DNA of 62,882 bases, from the NCBI RefSeq assembly GCF_024345495.1, contig NZ_JAGQBF010000017.1, positions 1 to 62,882 of the forward strand. The letters are read 5' to 3'. Position 1 is the stretch's first letter; each line of letters opens with the position of its first letter. Of this stretch, positions 27,590 through 39,096 are shown in pieces. This DNA comes from Synechococcus sp. RedBA-s (GTDB lineage: Bacteria; Cyanobacteriota; Cyanobacteriia; PCC-6307; Cyanobiaceae). The notes under the pieces were generated by a model, which ran no database searches, was not told where the DNA came from, and saw only the letters and a list, made by a program, of their open reading frames with translations. Position numbers and translations under genes: made by a program.

Positions 27590-28993
27590 TCAACCTTCTC
27601 CCACCAGCCAGACCCTAAGACCCGCCACCCGGGCCGCCTCAGCATCGGTCACAGCGCGCACATCAAACAACCAGGCGGGCCGGCGCATGCGTGCGGCGAT
27701 CGCCGGCCAGTCGAGTTGCGCGTACTGGCCCCATTCCGTGAGCACGATCACCGCGTCGGCACCCTCCACGGCCTCCAGCACACTGGCCGCAGGCTGCCAG
27801 CTGCCCTCATCAGCCAGGCCAAGGCCGGAGGCACTGGCCCCCTGACCCAGGTCGCTGGTGATCTGATCGACTCCCACCTTCGGGTCATGAATTGCCAGAT
27901 GCGCCCCTTCTTCGAGCAGATCGCGGCAGATGCTGATGGCCGGTGATTCGCGGGTGTCGTTGGTGTCGGCCTTGAAGGCGAACCCCAGCACCGCCAGGCG
28001 CTTGCCGCTGACGGTGCCGAACAGCCGACTCACCACCAGCCGGGCGATGCGCTGCTGCTGCCAGCTGTTGAGTTCCACCACCTGCTCCCAGTACTGGGCC
28101 GCCGGCTCCAGGCCGTAGTGACGGCAGAGATAGACGAGGTTGAGGATGTCCTTGCGGAAGCAACTGCCGCCGAAACCAGGACCGGCCGCGAGAAATTTCG
28201 ATCCAAGGCGAGAATCAGAGCCAATGGCCCGGGCCACCTCCTTGACATCAGCGCCGGTGGCCTCACAGAGGGCCCCGATGGCATTGATCGAGGATATTCT
28301 CTGGGCCAGGAAGGCATTGGCCGTGAGCTTGGACAGTTCACTACTCCAGAGGTTGGTGCGCAGAATCCGCTCAGGATTGACCCAATTGGAGTAGATCTCA
28401 GCCAGAGCATCGATGGAGCCCGGATCATCGCCGCCGATCAGGACACGGTCAGGGTTCTCCAGATCGGAGATGGCCGTTCCCTCCGCCAAAAACTCAGGGT
28501 TGGAGAGCACCGAAAATGATTTCGTGTCGCCCTCAGTGCCTTGCTGGGCGGCAGAGAGAATGGCCTGAATCGTTTCAGCGGTGCGCACCGGCAGGGTGCT
28601 CTTCTCCACAACGATCGTGTGCCCTCGGGCCTGGGCGGCCACCTGGCGGGCGGAGGCCTCGATCCAGCGCAAATCGGACGCCTGACCGGCCCCGAGGCCC
28701 TTTCTCTTCGTGGGAGTATTCACCGAGAGGAAGACCATATCGGCCGCCGCAATCGCCCCATCCACCTCGGTGGTGAAGTGGAGATTGCGGCCACGGCAGC
28801 GAGCCACCACATCCGCCAGTCCCGGCTCATAGACAGGGAGCCGGCCCAGATCGGCATCATTCCAGGCGGCAATCCTCTCCGCATTGAGATCAACGAGAGT
28901 GACCTGGATCTGCGGGCAGCGATCGGCGATCACCGCCATGGTGGGTCCACCCACATAGCCCGCGCCGATACAGCAAATCGTCCGGACTGTCAT
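27590..28993 (-). CDS. UDP-glucose 6-dehydrogenase
   Basis: Oxidises UDP-glucose to UDP-glucuronate with two NAD+. It has 467 residues, closer in length and style to the eukaryote-like UGDH group ([15 protein letters not shown] and LPVYEPGL) than to the short bacterial form. The N-terminal NAD motif is [14 protein letters not shown]. The catalytic cysteine is in [31 protein letters not shown] is the C-terminal domain signature. ATG 28993 ([10 protein letters not shown]) is used; an upstream ATG at about 29035 would add an unmatched leader. It is first gene of the UDP-sugar operon. Confidence 0.95.
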   Translation of the reverse strand: MTVRTICCIGAGYVGGPTMAVIADRCPQIQVTLVDLNAERIAAWNDADLGRLPVYEPGLADVVARCRGRNLHFTTEVDGAIAAADMVFLSVNTPTKRKGLGAGQASDLRWIEASARQVAAQARGHTIVVEKSTLPVRTAETIQAILSAAQQGTEGDTKSFSVLSNPEFLAEGTAISDLENPDRVLIGGDDPGSIDALAEIYSNWVNPERILRTNLWSSELSKLTANAFLAQRISSINAIGALCEATGADVKEVARAIGSDSRLGSKFLAAGPGFGGSCFRKDILNLVYLCRHYGLEPAAQYWEQVVELNSWQQQRIARLVVSRLFGTVSGKRLAVLGFAFKADTNDTRESPAISICRDLLEEGAHLAIHDPKVGVDQITSDLGQGASASGLGLADEGSWQPAASVLEAVEGADAVIVLTEWGQYAQLDWPAIAARMRRPAWLFDVRAVTDAEAARVAGLRVWLVGEG

Positions 28994-29036
28994 CACGGGG
29001 CAGAACGTGGGGTGGAACTCGGACTTGAGGAGCATC

Positions 29037-30326
29037 TCATATCGATGGATCACGCAGTCGTCTGAGAAGTTCTTCTGGCTGCAACCGTTCCTCTTCAGGC
29101 GAATCAGCGCTGCGGCGCAGGTTCTTGAGCAGCACCACCCCCTGCTGGGCCTCCTCCTCGCCAATCACCACCGCCCAGGGGGCGCCGGAGCGGTCGGCGC
29201 GTTTGAGCTGCTTGGCGAAAGCGGCGCCGGTGAGATCGAGCTCAACGCTGCGGCCGGCCTGGCGCCACTGACGAGCCAGCACCAGCGCCTGGCATTCCGC
29301 CTGCTCGCCTCGGCTCACCAGGTACAGGTCCGGGGCGGGGGCGCCCAGGGCCACCGTGCTGGCGGCCTGGGCCTGGGCCAGCAGCAACACCAGGCGCTCC
29401 AGGCCGATCGCCCAGCCCACGGCCGCCGTGGACGCACCGCCCAGTTGCTCGATCAGGCCGTCGTAGCGGCCACCGCCACAGACGGTGGCCTGGGCGCCGA
29501 GCTGAGTGCTGGTGATCTCGAAGGCCGTGTGGGTGTAGTAGTCGAGGCCGCGCACCAGGCGGGGGTTGATCTGGTAAGGGATGTCCAGGGCATCGAGGCA
29601 GCGGCGCACGGCACCGAAGCGCTCACGGCTGGCGTCGCTGAGGCTGTCGATCAGCTGGGGGGCATCAGCCAGCAAGGCCTGGGTCCCGGCGTTCTTGCTA
29701 TCGAGGATGCGCAGGGGGTTGGTGCTGATCCGCTCCCTGGAATCGGCATCGAGCTGCTCCTGGCGCTGCTGCAACCAGTCCACCAGGGTGGTGCGGTAGG
29801 CGGCGCGATCGCTGGGATCACCCAGCGAATTGAGCTCCAGCGACAGCCCGCCCACCCCCAGGGCGCTGAGCAGGTCCCAGGCGATGGCAATCGCTTCGGC
29901 ATCGCTACGGGGGTCGGCGAAGCCGAGCAGCTCGATCCCCACCTGGTGGAACTGGCGCTGGCGCCCGGCCTGGGGGCGTTCATAGCGAAACATTGGCCCG
30001 GTGTACCAGAGCCGCTGGGGCCCCTGGCCCAGCAGGCTGTGCTGCAAGGCGGCACGCACCACCGAGGCGGTGCCCTCGGGCCGCAGGGTGCAGCTGCGCT
30101 CCCCACGGTCCTGGAAGGTGTACATCTCCTTGCCCACCACATCGGTGGCCTCGCCGATGCCGCGGGCAAACAGCTCGGTGACCTCCAGCAACGGCGTGCG
30201 GATCTCCCGCAGGGCGGCACGCTCGAACTGGGAGCGGAACGTCGCTTCGATCAGCTGCCACAGGGGCATCTGCTCCGGCAGCAGATCCACCATGCCCCGA
30301 AGGCTCTGCAGCTTCTCCACGCCCAC
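29037..30326 (-). CDS. hisS: Histidyl-tRNA synthetase
   Basis: Class II synthetase charging tRNA-His. Motif 2 is seen in [23 protein letters not shown]. The histidine-specific motifs are [15 protein letters not shown] and [14 protein letters not shown], with motif 3 as [11 protein letters not shown]. The anticodon-binding domain occupies the last 90 residues. The start is uncertain: GTG codons at 30320, 30326 and 30335 and ATG 30389 are in frame. The family N-terminus ([14 protein letters not shown]) favours one of the GTGs, and 30326 has a purine-rich leader. The frame up to ATG 30389 would overlap queE. Confidence 0.93.
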   Translation of the reverse strand: MGVEKLQSLRGMVDLLPEQMPLWQLIEATFRSQFERAALREIRTPLLEVTELFARGIGEATDVVGKEMYTFQDRGERSCTLRPEGTASVVRAALQHSLLGQGPQRLWYTGPMFRYERPQAGRQRQFHQVGIELLGFADPRSDAEAIAIAWDLLSALGVGGLSLELNSLGDPSDRAAYRTTLVDWLQQRQEQLDADSRERISTNPLRILDSKNAGTQALLADAPQLIDSLSDASRERFGAVRRCLDALDIPYQINPRLVRGLDYYTHTAFEITSTQLGAQATVCGGGRYDGLIEQLGGASTAAVGWAIGLERLVLLLAQAQAASTVALGAPAPDLYLVSRGEQAECQALVLARQWRQAGRSVELDLTGAAFAKQLKRADRSGAPWAVVIGEEEAQQGVVLLKNLRRSADSPEEERLQPEELLRRLRDPSI

Positions 30327-30370
30327 GCTTCTCACTGGCTCACAGTTTGCGGGATCGCTGAGGCCGGCCT

Positions 30371-31042
30371 TCAGCGAACGCCCAGCCATTTGTGGCTCTG
30401 CAGGCTGAGGCGCCAGGCTGGATTGCGCCGCACGTGCCGGACCGCCAGTTCCTGACCCGCCGCGCTCCCCCAGGAAGGTTGCAGCAACAGCTGGGGCAGC
30501 GCTCCCTCCACCGGGCGGGCGGAGCACACGGCGGCAGCCATCGTCTCAGCGAAGGCCAGATCAGCGATCTCGTGGATCACCACCTTGAGCTCATGGCAGG
30601 CGGCCAGCAGCTCGGCGGTGGGCGGCCGGTGGCGCTTGGGCGAGAGGGTGATCCATTCGAAGCGGCCGCTGAGCGGGTCGACGCCGCTGGTTTCCAGGTG
30701 CAGGGGGAGCGGCGAGGGGCCGGCGCCGGATCCTTGCCGCAGGGCCTCACAGAGCGGATCGAGGTTGTGATGCAGGGGTTCACCACCGGTGATCACCACG
30801 AAGGCAGCACCCTCGGCTGCCGCCAAGGCGGCGCTCGCCGCCAGATCCTGGAGGTGGCGGTGGGGATGGGCGTCCGCCGGCCAGGAGTGCTTGGTGTCAC
30901 ACCAGCTGCAGCCCACCGAGCAGCCGGCCAGCCGGATGAAGAAGGCGCTGCGTCCAGCGTGAACTCCCTCGCCCTGTAGGGAGTGGAAGGTTTCCACCAC
31001 CGGGAGTCCGGCTGGGGGCACGGCCACGGCACGACAACACAT
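30371..31042 (-). CDS. queE: 7-carboxy-7-deazaguanine synthase
   Basis: Radical SAM enzyme converting 6-carboxytetrahydropterin to 7-carboxy-7-deazaguanine for queuosine. The cluster-binding motif is [14 protein letters not shown] (CX3CX2C), preceded by [34 protein letters not shown] and [13 protein letters not shown] are the SAM and substrate motifs. It has 223 residues from ATG 31042. Other queuosine genes are not in this window. It lies upstream of hisS with about 45 bases between. Confidence 0.92.
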   Translation of the reverse strand: MCCRAVAVPPAGLPVVETFHSLQGEGVHAGRSAFFIRLAGCSVGCSWCDTKHSWPADAHPHRHLQDLAASAALAAAEGAAFVVITGGEPLHHNLDPLCEALRQGSGAGPSPLPLHLETSGVDPLSGRFEWITLSPKRHRPPTAELLAACHELKVVIHEIADLAFAETMAAAVCSARPVEGALPQLLLQPSWGSAAGQELAVRHVRRNPAWRLSLQSHKWLGVR

Positions 31043-31134
31043 GACTTTAGGAAGCGGAGACCGGACGCTCAGCGGCACAACGCAAGGCTGTACCGCCGAC
31101 AGCAGCCTTGATCTGATCGAGACAGCAGCTCCGC

Positions 31135-31602
31135 TCAACCCCCGCTGCGGACGTCGGCCTGCAGGAGCTCCAGATCGAGCCCCGCCCCGAGGAACTGCCG
31201 GAAATCCTGATCCAGCGTGACCATCCGGGTGGAGCCGGTGATCGCGAAAGCCGCCAGGTAGGCATCCATCCACCTTTTTGGTGCGGCCTCAGCGAGCCCC
31301 GCCAAGCGCCACCAGAGCGATTCTATTCCGATCGGCTCGTCCACCAGGTCCACCTGAGGCAGGGCCTGAAAAGACTGAAGGGCAGCCAGAGCATCCAGGT
31401 TCGTGATCGCCGCGCTCTGGTAGGCCGTGAAGATCGCTGGGGTGGACGCCAGCCGCAGAAAACTCTGCTGGGTGGCACGGCAGAGCAGGACTGGTGTAGC
31501 GGGCGTGGCCTCAAGCAGCACCGCCTGGGCGGTGCGATGGGCTGGATGGGCTTCGAAGGCCGCCGCCAGCCACACATTCACATCAAGCAGGGAGGCCGGC
31601 AC
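31135..31602 (-). CDS. VapC-like PIN-domain ribonuclease toxin
   Basis: A 155-residue PIN-domain protein, probable endoribonuclease toxin. It starts at GTG 31602 (VPASLLDVNVWLAAAF), putting the first metal-binding aspartate at D7. Later acidic positions are in KRWMDAYLAAFA and VTLDQDF. The TQQSFLRLAS and TPAIFTAYQ segments match the VapC subgroup with LLDVNVW. It overlaps the antitoxin gene by 20 bases. An AGGAGGA Shine-Dalgarno sequence lies before the GTG, within the antitoxin coding sequence, so translation is likely coupled. Confidence 0.85.
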   Translation of the reverse strand: MPASLLDVNVWLAAAFEAHPAHRTAQAVLLEATPATPVLLCRATQQSFLRLASTPAIFTAYQSAAITNLDALAALQSFQALPQVDLVDEPIGIESLWWRLAGLAEAAPKRWMDAYLAAFAITGSTRMVTLDQDFRQFLGAGLDLELLQADVRSGG

Positions 31603-31882
31603 GGCGGCGGTCCTCCTGCTCCAGGCAATCCTGCTCAAGTTGCAATGACGCTGCCAGATCGATCCCCGCTTTGCCGACGGAGGGCTCACAGCGGAACACC
31701 GGAAGTCCCATTCCATCCACTGTCACCCCATCGCTGGTGGGGGGCACAGACCCTGATGCGCCGCCATGGAGCCCCTGACGGATGTAGTCAGCCACTAGCT
31801 CCTTGAGCGTGAGGCCCTGCTGCAGGGCGCGCTGCTTGGCCTGGCGCACAAGATGGTCCGGCAGGTCCAAAGTCGTTTTCAC
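31583..31882 (-). CDS. VapB-like antitoxin
   Basis: A 99-residue partner of the PIN toxin. The N-terminal 35 residues (KTTLDLPDHLVRQAKQRALQ then GLTLKELVADYI) look like a ribbon-helix-helix DNA-binding domain. The acidic, Gln/Glu-rich tail (LEQDCLEQEDRRR) would wrap the toxin. GTG 31882 is chosen because AAGGAGG lies just upstream, a strong ribosome-binding site. An earlier TTG at 31948 is less likely. It is first in the two-gene operon and probably represses it. Confidence 0.82.
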   Translation of the reverse strand: MKTTLDLPDHLVRQAKQRALQQGLTLKELVADYIRQGLHGGASGSVPPTSDGVTVDGMGLPVFRCEPSVGKAGIDLAASLQLEQDCLEQEDRRRAGLPA

Positions 31883-31968
31883 CCTTCCTCCTTGCTTGCT
31901 GGCTACCCAGCTTACTGGGCAGCCAGCAAGCGGGTTGACCCTCGCCAATCAGGCGGTTCACGCAGCGG

Positions 31969-33636
<1,668 letters not shown>

Positions 33637-33691
33637 CTATCGAGCCTGCCCTCCCCTGATCGCGCCTCGGCTACGGCTGCAGGCTCCCGGC

Positions 33692-34189
33692 TCAGGCTTC
33701 GAGCAGGCTGCGCAGCATCCAGGCGGTCTTCTCGTGGATCTGCAGCCGCTGGGTGAGCAGGTCGGCGGTGGGCTCATCACTGGCCTCCGCCACCAGGGGG
33801 TAGAGGCTGCGGGCGGTGCGGGCCACCGCCTCATGGCCTTTCACCAGCTCATGCACCATCTCCAGAGCCGGGGGATGACCCTGGGTTTCAGCGATCGAGG
33901 AGAGGGCCGCGAAGCGGGAGCCACCGAAGGGGGCCGGGCAGCCCAGGGCCCGGATCCGCTCGGCGATCACATCGAGGGCCATCCAGAGCTCGGTGTACTG
34001 CTCCATGAACATCAGGTGCAGCGTGTTGAACATCGGCCCGGTCACGTTCCAGTGGAAGCCGTGGGTCTTGCCGTAGAGCACGTAGCTGTCGGCCAGCAGC
34101 CGGCCGAGACCGGCCGCGATCTGCTGGCGCTGGTCATCGGATATGCCGATGTCGATCGGAGGGGCGGTGATGGCGGGGACGTTGCTCAC
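33692..34189 (-). CDS. dps: Dps-family ferritin-like DNA-protection protein
   Basis: A 165-residue four-helix protein that forms dodecamers, oxidises Fe2+ and protects DNA. The ferroxidase-site motif is [18 protein letters not shown], and [20 protein letters not shown] carries the partner acidic residues. The GTG start at 34189 gives a short N-terminal tail ([11 protein letters not shown]). It is a single gene between pyrG and a sigma factor gene, all on the minus strand. Confidence 0.92.
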   Translation of the reverse strand: MSNVPAITAPPIDIGISDDQRQQIAAGLGRLLADSYVLYGKTHGFHWNVTGPMFNTLHLMFMEQYTELWMALDVIAERIRALGCPAPFGGSRFAALSSIAETQGHPPALEMVHELVKGHEAVARTARSLYPLVAEASDEPTADLLTQRLQIHEKTAWMLRSLLEA

Positions 34190-34276
34190 GGAACCAGAGC
34201 GGAGTCATTTCGGTTTAGCCCAACGCCGGGGCAGGCGTCCAGGGGGGCTTGCCGTAGAGCGTGCGGGCGGATTGCT

Positions 34277-35521
34277 TCAGCCGTCGAGGCTGGCGAGGTA
34301 GTCGTGAACGCGGCAGCGGCGGGCGGGCTGGCGCAACTTATGCAGAGCCTGGGTTTCGATCTGGCGCACCCGCTCCCGTGAGAGCTGCATCCCCTCGCCG
34401 ATCTGGGCCAGGGTGCGGGGGGTGTCGTCGCTGAGGCCGTAGCGCAGGCGAATCACCTCGGCCTCCCGCTCGCTGAGTTCGTCGAGCAGGGCCTCGAGGT
34501 CACTGTGCAACTGCTGGCGGGTGAAGCTCTGCTCGGGGGTGTCGCTGGTGGACTCCAGCAGGTCCCCCAGGGGGGTGTCCTGGTCGCGGCCCACCCTGGC
34601 CTCCAGGGAGATCGAGCGGGGCACCCGCAGCAGGGTGAGACGCACGCCCTCCTCGCTCCACTGCAGGGCTTCAGCCAACTCGGCGAGACTGGCGGTACGG
34701 CCATGGTCACTGGCGAACTGGCGCTGGGCCTTCCTGATCCGATTCAGCTTCTCGCTGACGTGCACCGGCAGGCGGATCGTGCGGCTCTGGGTGGCGATCG
34801 CCCGGGTGACGCCCTGGCGAATCCACCAGTAGGCATAGGTGCTGAAGCGGAAGCCCCGGGTGGGGTCATACTTCTCCACCGCCCGCTCCAGGCCGAGGGT
34901 GCCCTCCTGAACCAGATCGAGCAGTTCCACGCCCCGCTTCTGATACTTCTTGGCCACCGCCACCACCAGGCGCAGGTTGGCCTGGATCATGTGGTCGCGG
35001 GCCCGGCGGCCACGCAGCAGTCGTCGCTGGAGGTCGCTGAGGCTGAGATCCAGGCAAGCGGCCCAGGTGCTGTGGCCCTCCTGCAGGAGGCGGCGCAACT
35101 CGGCCACGGGCAGGTCGCAGGCTTCCGCCCACTGGCCATGGGAGGGCTGGTGGGTGAGGCGGCTGGCCAGCCGCTGGCGCACCACTTCCAGATCGACCAT
35201 GGCCTGCAGGATCGGCAGCTCAGTGGCCTGCTCCAGCCGCTGGCTCAGCAGCACCTCACGGGCCTGCACCTGACGGGCCAGGAGCAGCTCCTCCTCCTGG
35301 CTGAGCATGTCCACCCGGCCGATGTCCTGGAGGTAGAGCCGCACCAGATCGGCACTGGCGCGGCTGGGCAGGGGGGAGCGGCCCCGGACGGCCCGGCTGG
35401 AGGAAGCCGTGCCGCTGTCGGGACCGGCTCGAGATCGACCTCTACCTCGGGTTCGGGGCAGCCTTGAAGCACTGGTATTGACCCTGAGGACACGAACCCT
35501 GATCTGAAGTTCCTTCACCAT
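34277..35521 (-). CDS. Alternative sigma-70 factor (group 2 type)
   Basis: RNA polymerase sigma factor, about 414 residues. Region 1.2 is in SADLVRLYLQDIGRVDMLSQ and regions 2.1-2.4 are in MIQANLRLVVAVAKKYQKRG through GFRFSTYAYWWIRQGVTRAI. Region 3 has IRLPVHVSEKLNRIRKAQR and region 4 ends with TLAQIGEGMQLSRERVRQIE. It lacks the long N-terminal acidic region of the primary sigma and has an Arg/Ser-rich N-terminus instead, so it is a group 2 factor. ATG 35521 (MVKELQIRV) is used; ATG 35545 also fits. Confidence 0.92.
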   Translation of the reverse strand: MVKELQIRVRVLRVNTSASRLPRTRGRGRSRAGPDSGTASSSRAVRGRSPLPSRASADLVRLYLQDIGRVDMLSQEEELLLARQVQAREVLLSQRLEQATELPILQAMVDLEVVRQRLASRLTHQPSHGQWAEACDLPVAELRRLLQEGHSTWAACLDLSLSDLQRRLLRGRRARDHMIQANLRLVVAVAKKYQKRGVELLDLVQEGTLGLERAVEKYDPTRGFRFSTYAYWWIRQGVTRAIATQSRTIRLPVHVSEKLNRIRKAQRQFASDHGRTASLAELAEALQWSEEGVRLTLLRVPRSISLEARVGRDQDTPLGDLLESTSDTPEQSFTRQQLHSDLEALLDELSEREAEVIRLRYGLSDDTPRTLAQIGEGMQLSRERVRQIETQALHKLRQPARRCRVHDYLASLDG

Positions 35522-35589
35522 CGGGTTGCCGCATAGAAGCAGCACGAAACAGAAGGTTTCTCTTCAGGATCAGCTGTGTCTCGTATCGC

Positions 35590-37410
35590 TCATTCCGGCG
35601 CCACCCAGGTGCTGGCCACATGCAGGTCGCTCAGTTGCTGAGGGGCCACATCGGCGGGGGCCTGGGTGAGCAGGCAGCGGGCCTGCTGGGTCTTGGGGAA
35701 GGCGATGGTGTCGCGGATCGACTCCTCACCGGCCAGCAGCATCACCATGCGGTCGATGCCGAAGGCCAGGCCGCCGTGGGGTGGGGCACCGAGGTCGAGG
35801 GCCTCCATCAGGAACCCGAACTGGCGCTCGGCCTCCTCCGGGGGCAGGCCGACCGTCTGCAGCACCTGGCGCTGCAGGGCTGAATCGTGGATGCGCAGAG
35901 AGCCGCCGCCCAACTCCAGGCCGTTGAGCACCAGGTCGTAGGCCTGGGCGCGGGCGGCGGGCAGGGTGGCCTCCCACTGGGCTGGATCCGTGCCGAGATC
36001 ATCGGCATTGGGAGCACAAAAGGGGTGGTGCAGCGCCTCGAAGCGGTTCTCGCCAGCGTTGAACTCGAACATCGGGAAATCCACCACCCAGAGGAAGTTC
36101 CAGCCATCGTTCTCGCGCTCAGGCTTTACCAGCCCCAGCTCGCGCGCCAGGTACTGGCGCACCCGGTCGAGGGCCTTGTTCACCGTGGCGGTGTCACCGG
36201 CGCCAAACAGCAGCAGGGTGCCGGGCACCGCGCCGGTGCGCTCAATCAGCTCGGCCTTGGTGGCAGCGGAGAGGTTGTCCTTGATGGCGCCGATCGTGTC
36301 GATCTCGCCGCCCTCGCGCACGCGGATGAAGGCCAGACCGCCGGCGCCGGCCGCCTGGGCCTCGCTGAACACGTCGCCACCGGGCTTAATGCGCACGTTG
36401 GAGAGGGCCTCATTGCCGCCGGGCACAGCGATGCACTTCACCGAGCCGCCGCCGGCCACGGCGCCTGAAAACACCTTGAAGCCCATGCCGGCCACCAGGT
36501 CGCTCACGTTGGTGAGCTCCATGCCGTAGCGGGTGTCGGGCCGGTCGGTGCCGAAGCGCTCCATGGCCTCGTGCCAGGTGAGGCGCGGGAAGGGCCGGGG
36601 CAGCTCGATGCCCTTGACGGACTTCCAGATGCTGGCGATCAGCGCTTCGTTGAGCTCGAGGATCTCCTCCTGGCCCATGAAGCTCATCTCGATGTCCAGC
36701 TGGGTGAACTCCGGCTGGCGGTCGGCCCGGAGGTCTTCGTCGCGGAAGCAGCGGGCCACCTGGTAGTAACGCTCGATGCCGCCCACCATCAGCAGCTGCT
36801 TGAACAGCTGCGGCGACTGGGGCAGGGCAAACCACTCGCCGCCGCACACCCGGCTGGGCACCAGGTAGTCGCGGGCGCCCTCGGGGGTGGAGCGGGTGAG
36901 CACAGGAGTTTCCACCTCGATAAAGCCCTGCTCTTCGAGGAAGCGGCGGGCGGCCTGGATCGTGCGGGCCCGCAGGCGCAGGTTGCCGTTCATGCGCTCG
37001 CGGCGCAGGTCGAGGTAGCGGTAGCGCAGGCGCAGCTCCTCGCGGGTGTTCTCCTCGTCGTGCACCGACACGGGGAAGGGCAGGGGCTTGCGCACGGCAT
37101 TGAGCACCGTGAGCTGGCTGGCCAGCACCTCCACCTCACCGGTGGCCAGGCGGGTGTTGAGCGACTCCTGGGGCCGCAGGCGCACCCGGCCCTGCACCTG
37201 CACCACCGTTTCATTACGCAGGTGTTCCGCCACCGCGAAGGCCTCGGGCCCCAGGTCGGGATCAACGGTGATCTGAACGGTGCCGCTGCGGTCGCGCAGG
37301 TCCACGAAAATCACCCCGCCGTGGTCGCGGCGGCGGTCCACCCAGCCGCTCAGCTCAACACCCTGATTGACGCTGCTGCTGCGCAGATCGCCGCACCCGT
37401 GGCTGCGCAT
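35590..37410 (-). CDS. aspS: Aspartyl-tRNA synthetase
   Basis: Bacterial-type class II synthetase of 606 residues. The N-terminal OB-fold anticodon domain starts at [23 protein letters not shown]. Motif 2 is [22 protein letters not shown]. The bacterial GAD insertion lies at about 300-420 ([19 protein letters not shown]). Motif 3 is [23 protein letters not shown] 37410 begins [10 protein letters not shown]. Whether it is discriminating or also charges tRNA-Asn cannot be told here. It is 12 bases from gcvT. Confidence 0.97.
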   Translation of the reverse strand: MRSHGCGDLRSSSVNQGVELSGWVDRRRDHGGVIFVDLRDRSGTVQITVDPDLGPEAFAVAEHLRNETVVQVQGRVRLRPQESLNTRLATGEVEVLASQLTVLNAVRKPLPFPVSVHDEENTREELRLRYRYLDLRRERMNGNLRLRARTIQAARRFLEEQGFIEVETPVLTRSTPEGARDYLVPSRVCGGEWFALPQSPQLFKQLLMVGGIERYYQVARCFRDEDLRADRQPEFTQLDIEMSFMGQEEILELNEALIASIWKSVKGIELPRPFPRLTWHEAMERFGTDRPDTRYGMELTNVSDLVAGMGFKVFSGAVAGGGSVKCIAVPGGNEALSNVRIKPGGDVFSEAQAAGAGGLAFIRVREGGEIDTIGAIKDNLSAATKAELIERTGAVPGTLLLFGAGDTATVNKALDRVRQYLARELGLVKPERENDGWNFLWVVDFPMFEFNAGENRFEALHHPFCAPNADDLGTDPAQWEATLPAARAQAYDLVLNGLELGGGSLRIHDSALQRQVLQTVGLPPEEAERQFGFLMEALDLGAPPHGGLAFGIDRMVMLLAGEESIRDTIAFPKTQQARCLLTQAPADVAPQQLSDLHVASTWVAPE

Positions 37411-37422
37411 GGGGAAAGGAAC

Positions 37423-38604
37423 TCAATCCGCGAGTGTCCCATGGCGCCGATAGAAGGGCCGCTTCACCACCACAGCGGGCTCGGCCTTGCCGCGGATCTC
37501 CACCGCCAGCTCGGTGCCGACCCGGGTGGCGTCGGCCGGAACATAGGCCAGGGCGATCGCCTCCCCAAGGGTGGGCGACCAGGTACCGCTGGTGACCTCG
37601 CCCACCACCTCACCAGCGCGCAGCACCGGATAGCCGTGGCGGGCGATCGCCCGGCCCTGGAGCTTGAGGCCCACCAGACGCCGGCTCACCCCCTCAGCGC
37701 TCTGGCGCTCCAGCACCTCCCGGCCGATGAACGCCGCCGGCATCTCCAGGTGCACCAACCAGCCCAGGGAGGCCTCCAGCGGGGTGGTGGCACTGTCCAT
37801 CTCGCTGCCATAGAGGTGCATGGCCGCCTCCAGGCGCAGGGTGTCGCGGGCACCGAGGCCGCAGGGGGTGACCCCCTCCGCCAGCAGCTGGGCCCAGAGG
37901 GCGCCACCGGCGAAGCGATCCAGCAGCAGCTCAACGCCGTCTTCGCCGGTGTAGCCGGTGCGGGCCACGAAGGCCGTGGCACCGGCGGCTGCCGCCGCCG
38001 CGGTGCCGGCCAGCTGGATGCTGCGGTGAGCGAAGCGGGGCAGGCCGCCCAGATCCACCCCCGCCAGGGCCTCCAGCCGGGCGATCGCCTCGGGGCCCTG
38101 CAGGGCCAGCAGCACGCCATCGCCCTTGCGGTCGCTGATCACCAGGCCCGTGGGCTCCAGCTGACTGCGCAGCCAGGCGGTATCGGCCTCGGCGCAGCCG
38201 GCGTTGATGATCAGCAGCAGTTCATCGGCTGGGCCTTCGCCGGTAGCGGCACCGCTGGCTGGCGCTTCGTTGTCCTGTGGCCGACCAAGGTCGTAGACGA
38301 TCAGGTCGTCGCGGATACCGCCGGCCTCGTTGAGCAGCACGGTGTAGGTGGCCTCACCCGGGCCGATCCGGAACAGATCGCTGGGCACCAGGGCCTGCAG
38401 GGCGTCCTTGGCGCCATCGCCCCGCAGGCGCAGCACCCCCATGTGGGAGATGTCAAAGACGCCGCAGCGCTCGCGCACAGCTCTGTGTTCCTGCACCAGC
38501 CCCTGGAACTGCACGGGCATCTCCCAGCCCTCGAAGGGCACCAGGCGGGCGCCGGCCTCAAGGCAGGCCCCATGCAGAGGAGTTCGCTTCAGGGAATCCG
38601 CCAT
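37423..38604 (-). CDS. gcvT: Glycine cleavage system T protein (aminomethyltransferase)
   Basis: Tetrahydrofolate-dependent T protein of the glycine decarboxylase complex, which works in photorespiratory glycine metabolism. The N-terminus KRTPLHGACLEAGARLVPFEG and CGVFDISHMGVLRLRG match, as do RTGYTGEDGVELLL and the C-terminal GEVTSGTWSPTLGEAIALAY. It has 393 residues. Short Ala/Gly-rich inserts occur near residues 110 and 205. The ATG is at 38604. It is upstream of aspS in the same direction with a 12-base gap. Confidence 0.96.
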   Translation of the reverse strand: MADSLKRTPLHGACLEAGARLVPFEGWEMPVQFQGLVQEHRAVRERCGVFDISHMGVLRLRGDGAKDALQALVPSDLFRIGPGEATYTVLLNEAGGIRDDLIVYDLGRPQDNEAPASGAATGEGPADELLLIINAGCAEADTAWLRSQLEPTGLVISDRKGDGVLLALQGPEAIARLEALAGVDLGGLPRFAHRSIQLAGTAAAAAAGATAFVARTGYTGEDGVELLLDRFAGGALWAQLLAEGVTPCGLGARDTLRLEAAMHLYGSEMDSATTPLEASLGWLVHLEMPAAFIGREVLERQSAEGVSRRLVGLKLQGRAIARHGYPVLRAGEVVGEVTSGTWSPTLGEAIALAYVPADATRVGTELAVEIRGKAEPAVVVKRPFYRRHGTLAD

Positions 38605-38774
38605 GGAATGGGCTGTCGCGACTGCTGGCGGCGATCCTATGAACGCCGGCCCAGCTGAGCCCGGCCCAGCAGACGGCCACCGGGCAATACCGAAGACTTC
38701 CAGCAGGTTCGGTCTTTCCCCTGGTGTGATACCGCGAAGGTCATTACCTTAGGTGCCCTGAATGGGTCGCGCCC

Positions 38775-39026
38775 ATGGGCCAGCGCCCGAACTGTCGTAG
38801 CTGCAACCACTGCAAGTCACCCGAGGCCTCCTTCGGCAGCGCCGAGCAGAGCTGGTGCCAGATGCGACGTCTGGCCATCCATGCCGACCTGGTTGGTGAC
38901 CTGTGGTGTCACCACTGGACCCCCCGTCCGCCCAGCCTGCCCAGCATCGATCAATCCCCGCTGGCGATGCCGGTGCCCGCCAACCATCAGCTGGCCCTCA
39001 CTGACCTGCTGGTGGCTGCCAGCTGA
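38775..39026 (+). CDS. Small Cys/His-rich protein, unrecognised
   Basis: An 83-residue protein starting at ATG 38775. The first half carries CRSCNHCKSPEASFGSAEQS and a later WCQMRRLAIH and LWCHHWTPR, so five cysteines and three histidines could bind a metal such as zinc. The C-terminal half is Pro/Ala/Leu-rich and probably disordered. I recall similar short proteins only from picocyanobacteria and do not recognise a function. The stop codon is part of a stem-loop at 39024-39050. It is divergent from gcvT. Confidence 0.68.
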   Translation: MGQRPNCRSCNHCKSPEASFGSAEQSWCQMRRLAIHADLVGDLWCHHWTPRPPSLPSIDQSPLAMPVPANHQLALTDLLVAAS

Positions 39027-39050
39027 GCCTTTCGCCAGCTAAAAGGCTCA
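39024..39050 (+). other. Stem-loop overlapping a stop codon
   Basis: A perfect 9-bp stem (39024-39032 with 39042-39050) and a 9-base loop begins at the TGA of the small Cys-rich gene. There is no T-run after it, so termination is not certain. It may limit transcript read-through into the CRP-like gene or protect the 3' end. Confidence 0.45.
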
Positions 39051-39096
39051 ACAGGCGTCATGCTGAGTGTCCTGATCAACGAGTGGAGGTAGGTGA

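Noticed and set aside
36571-38658. 695-codon plus-strand frame across aspS and gcvT
   Set aside because: Spans two real minus-strand genes; low-complexity shadow.
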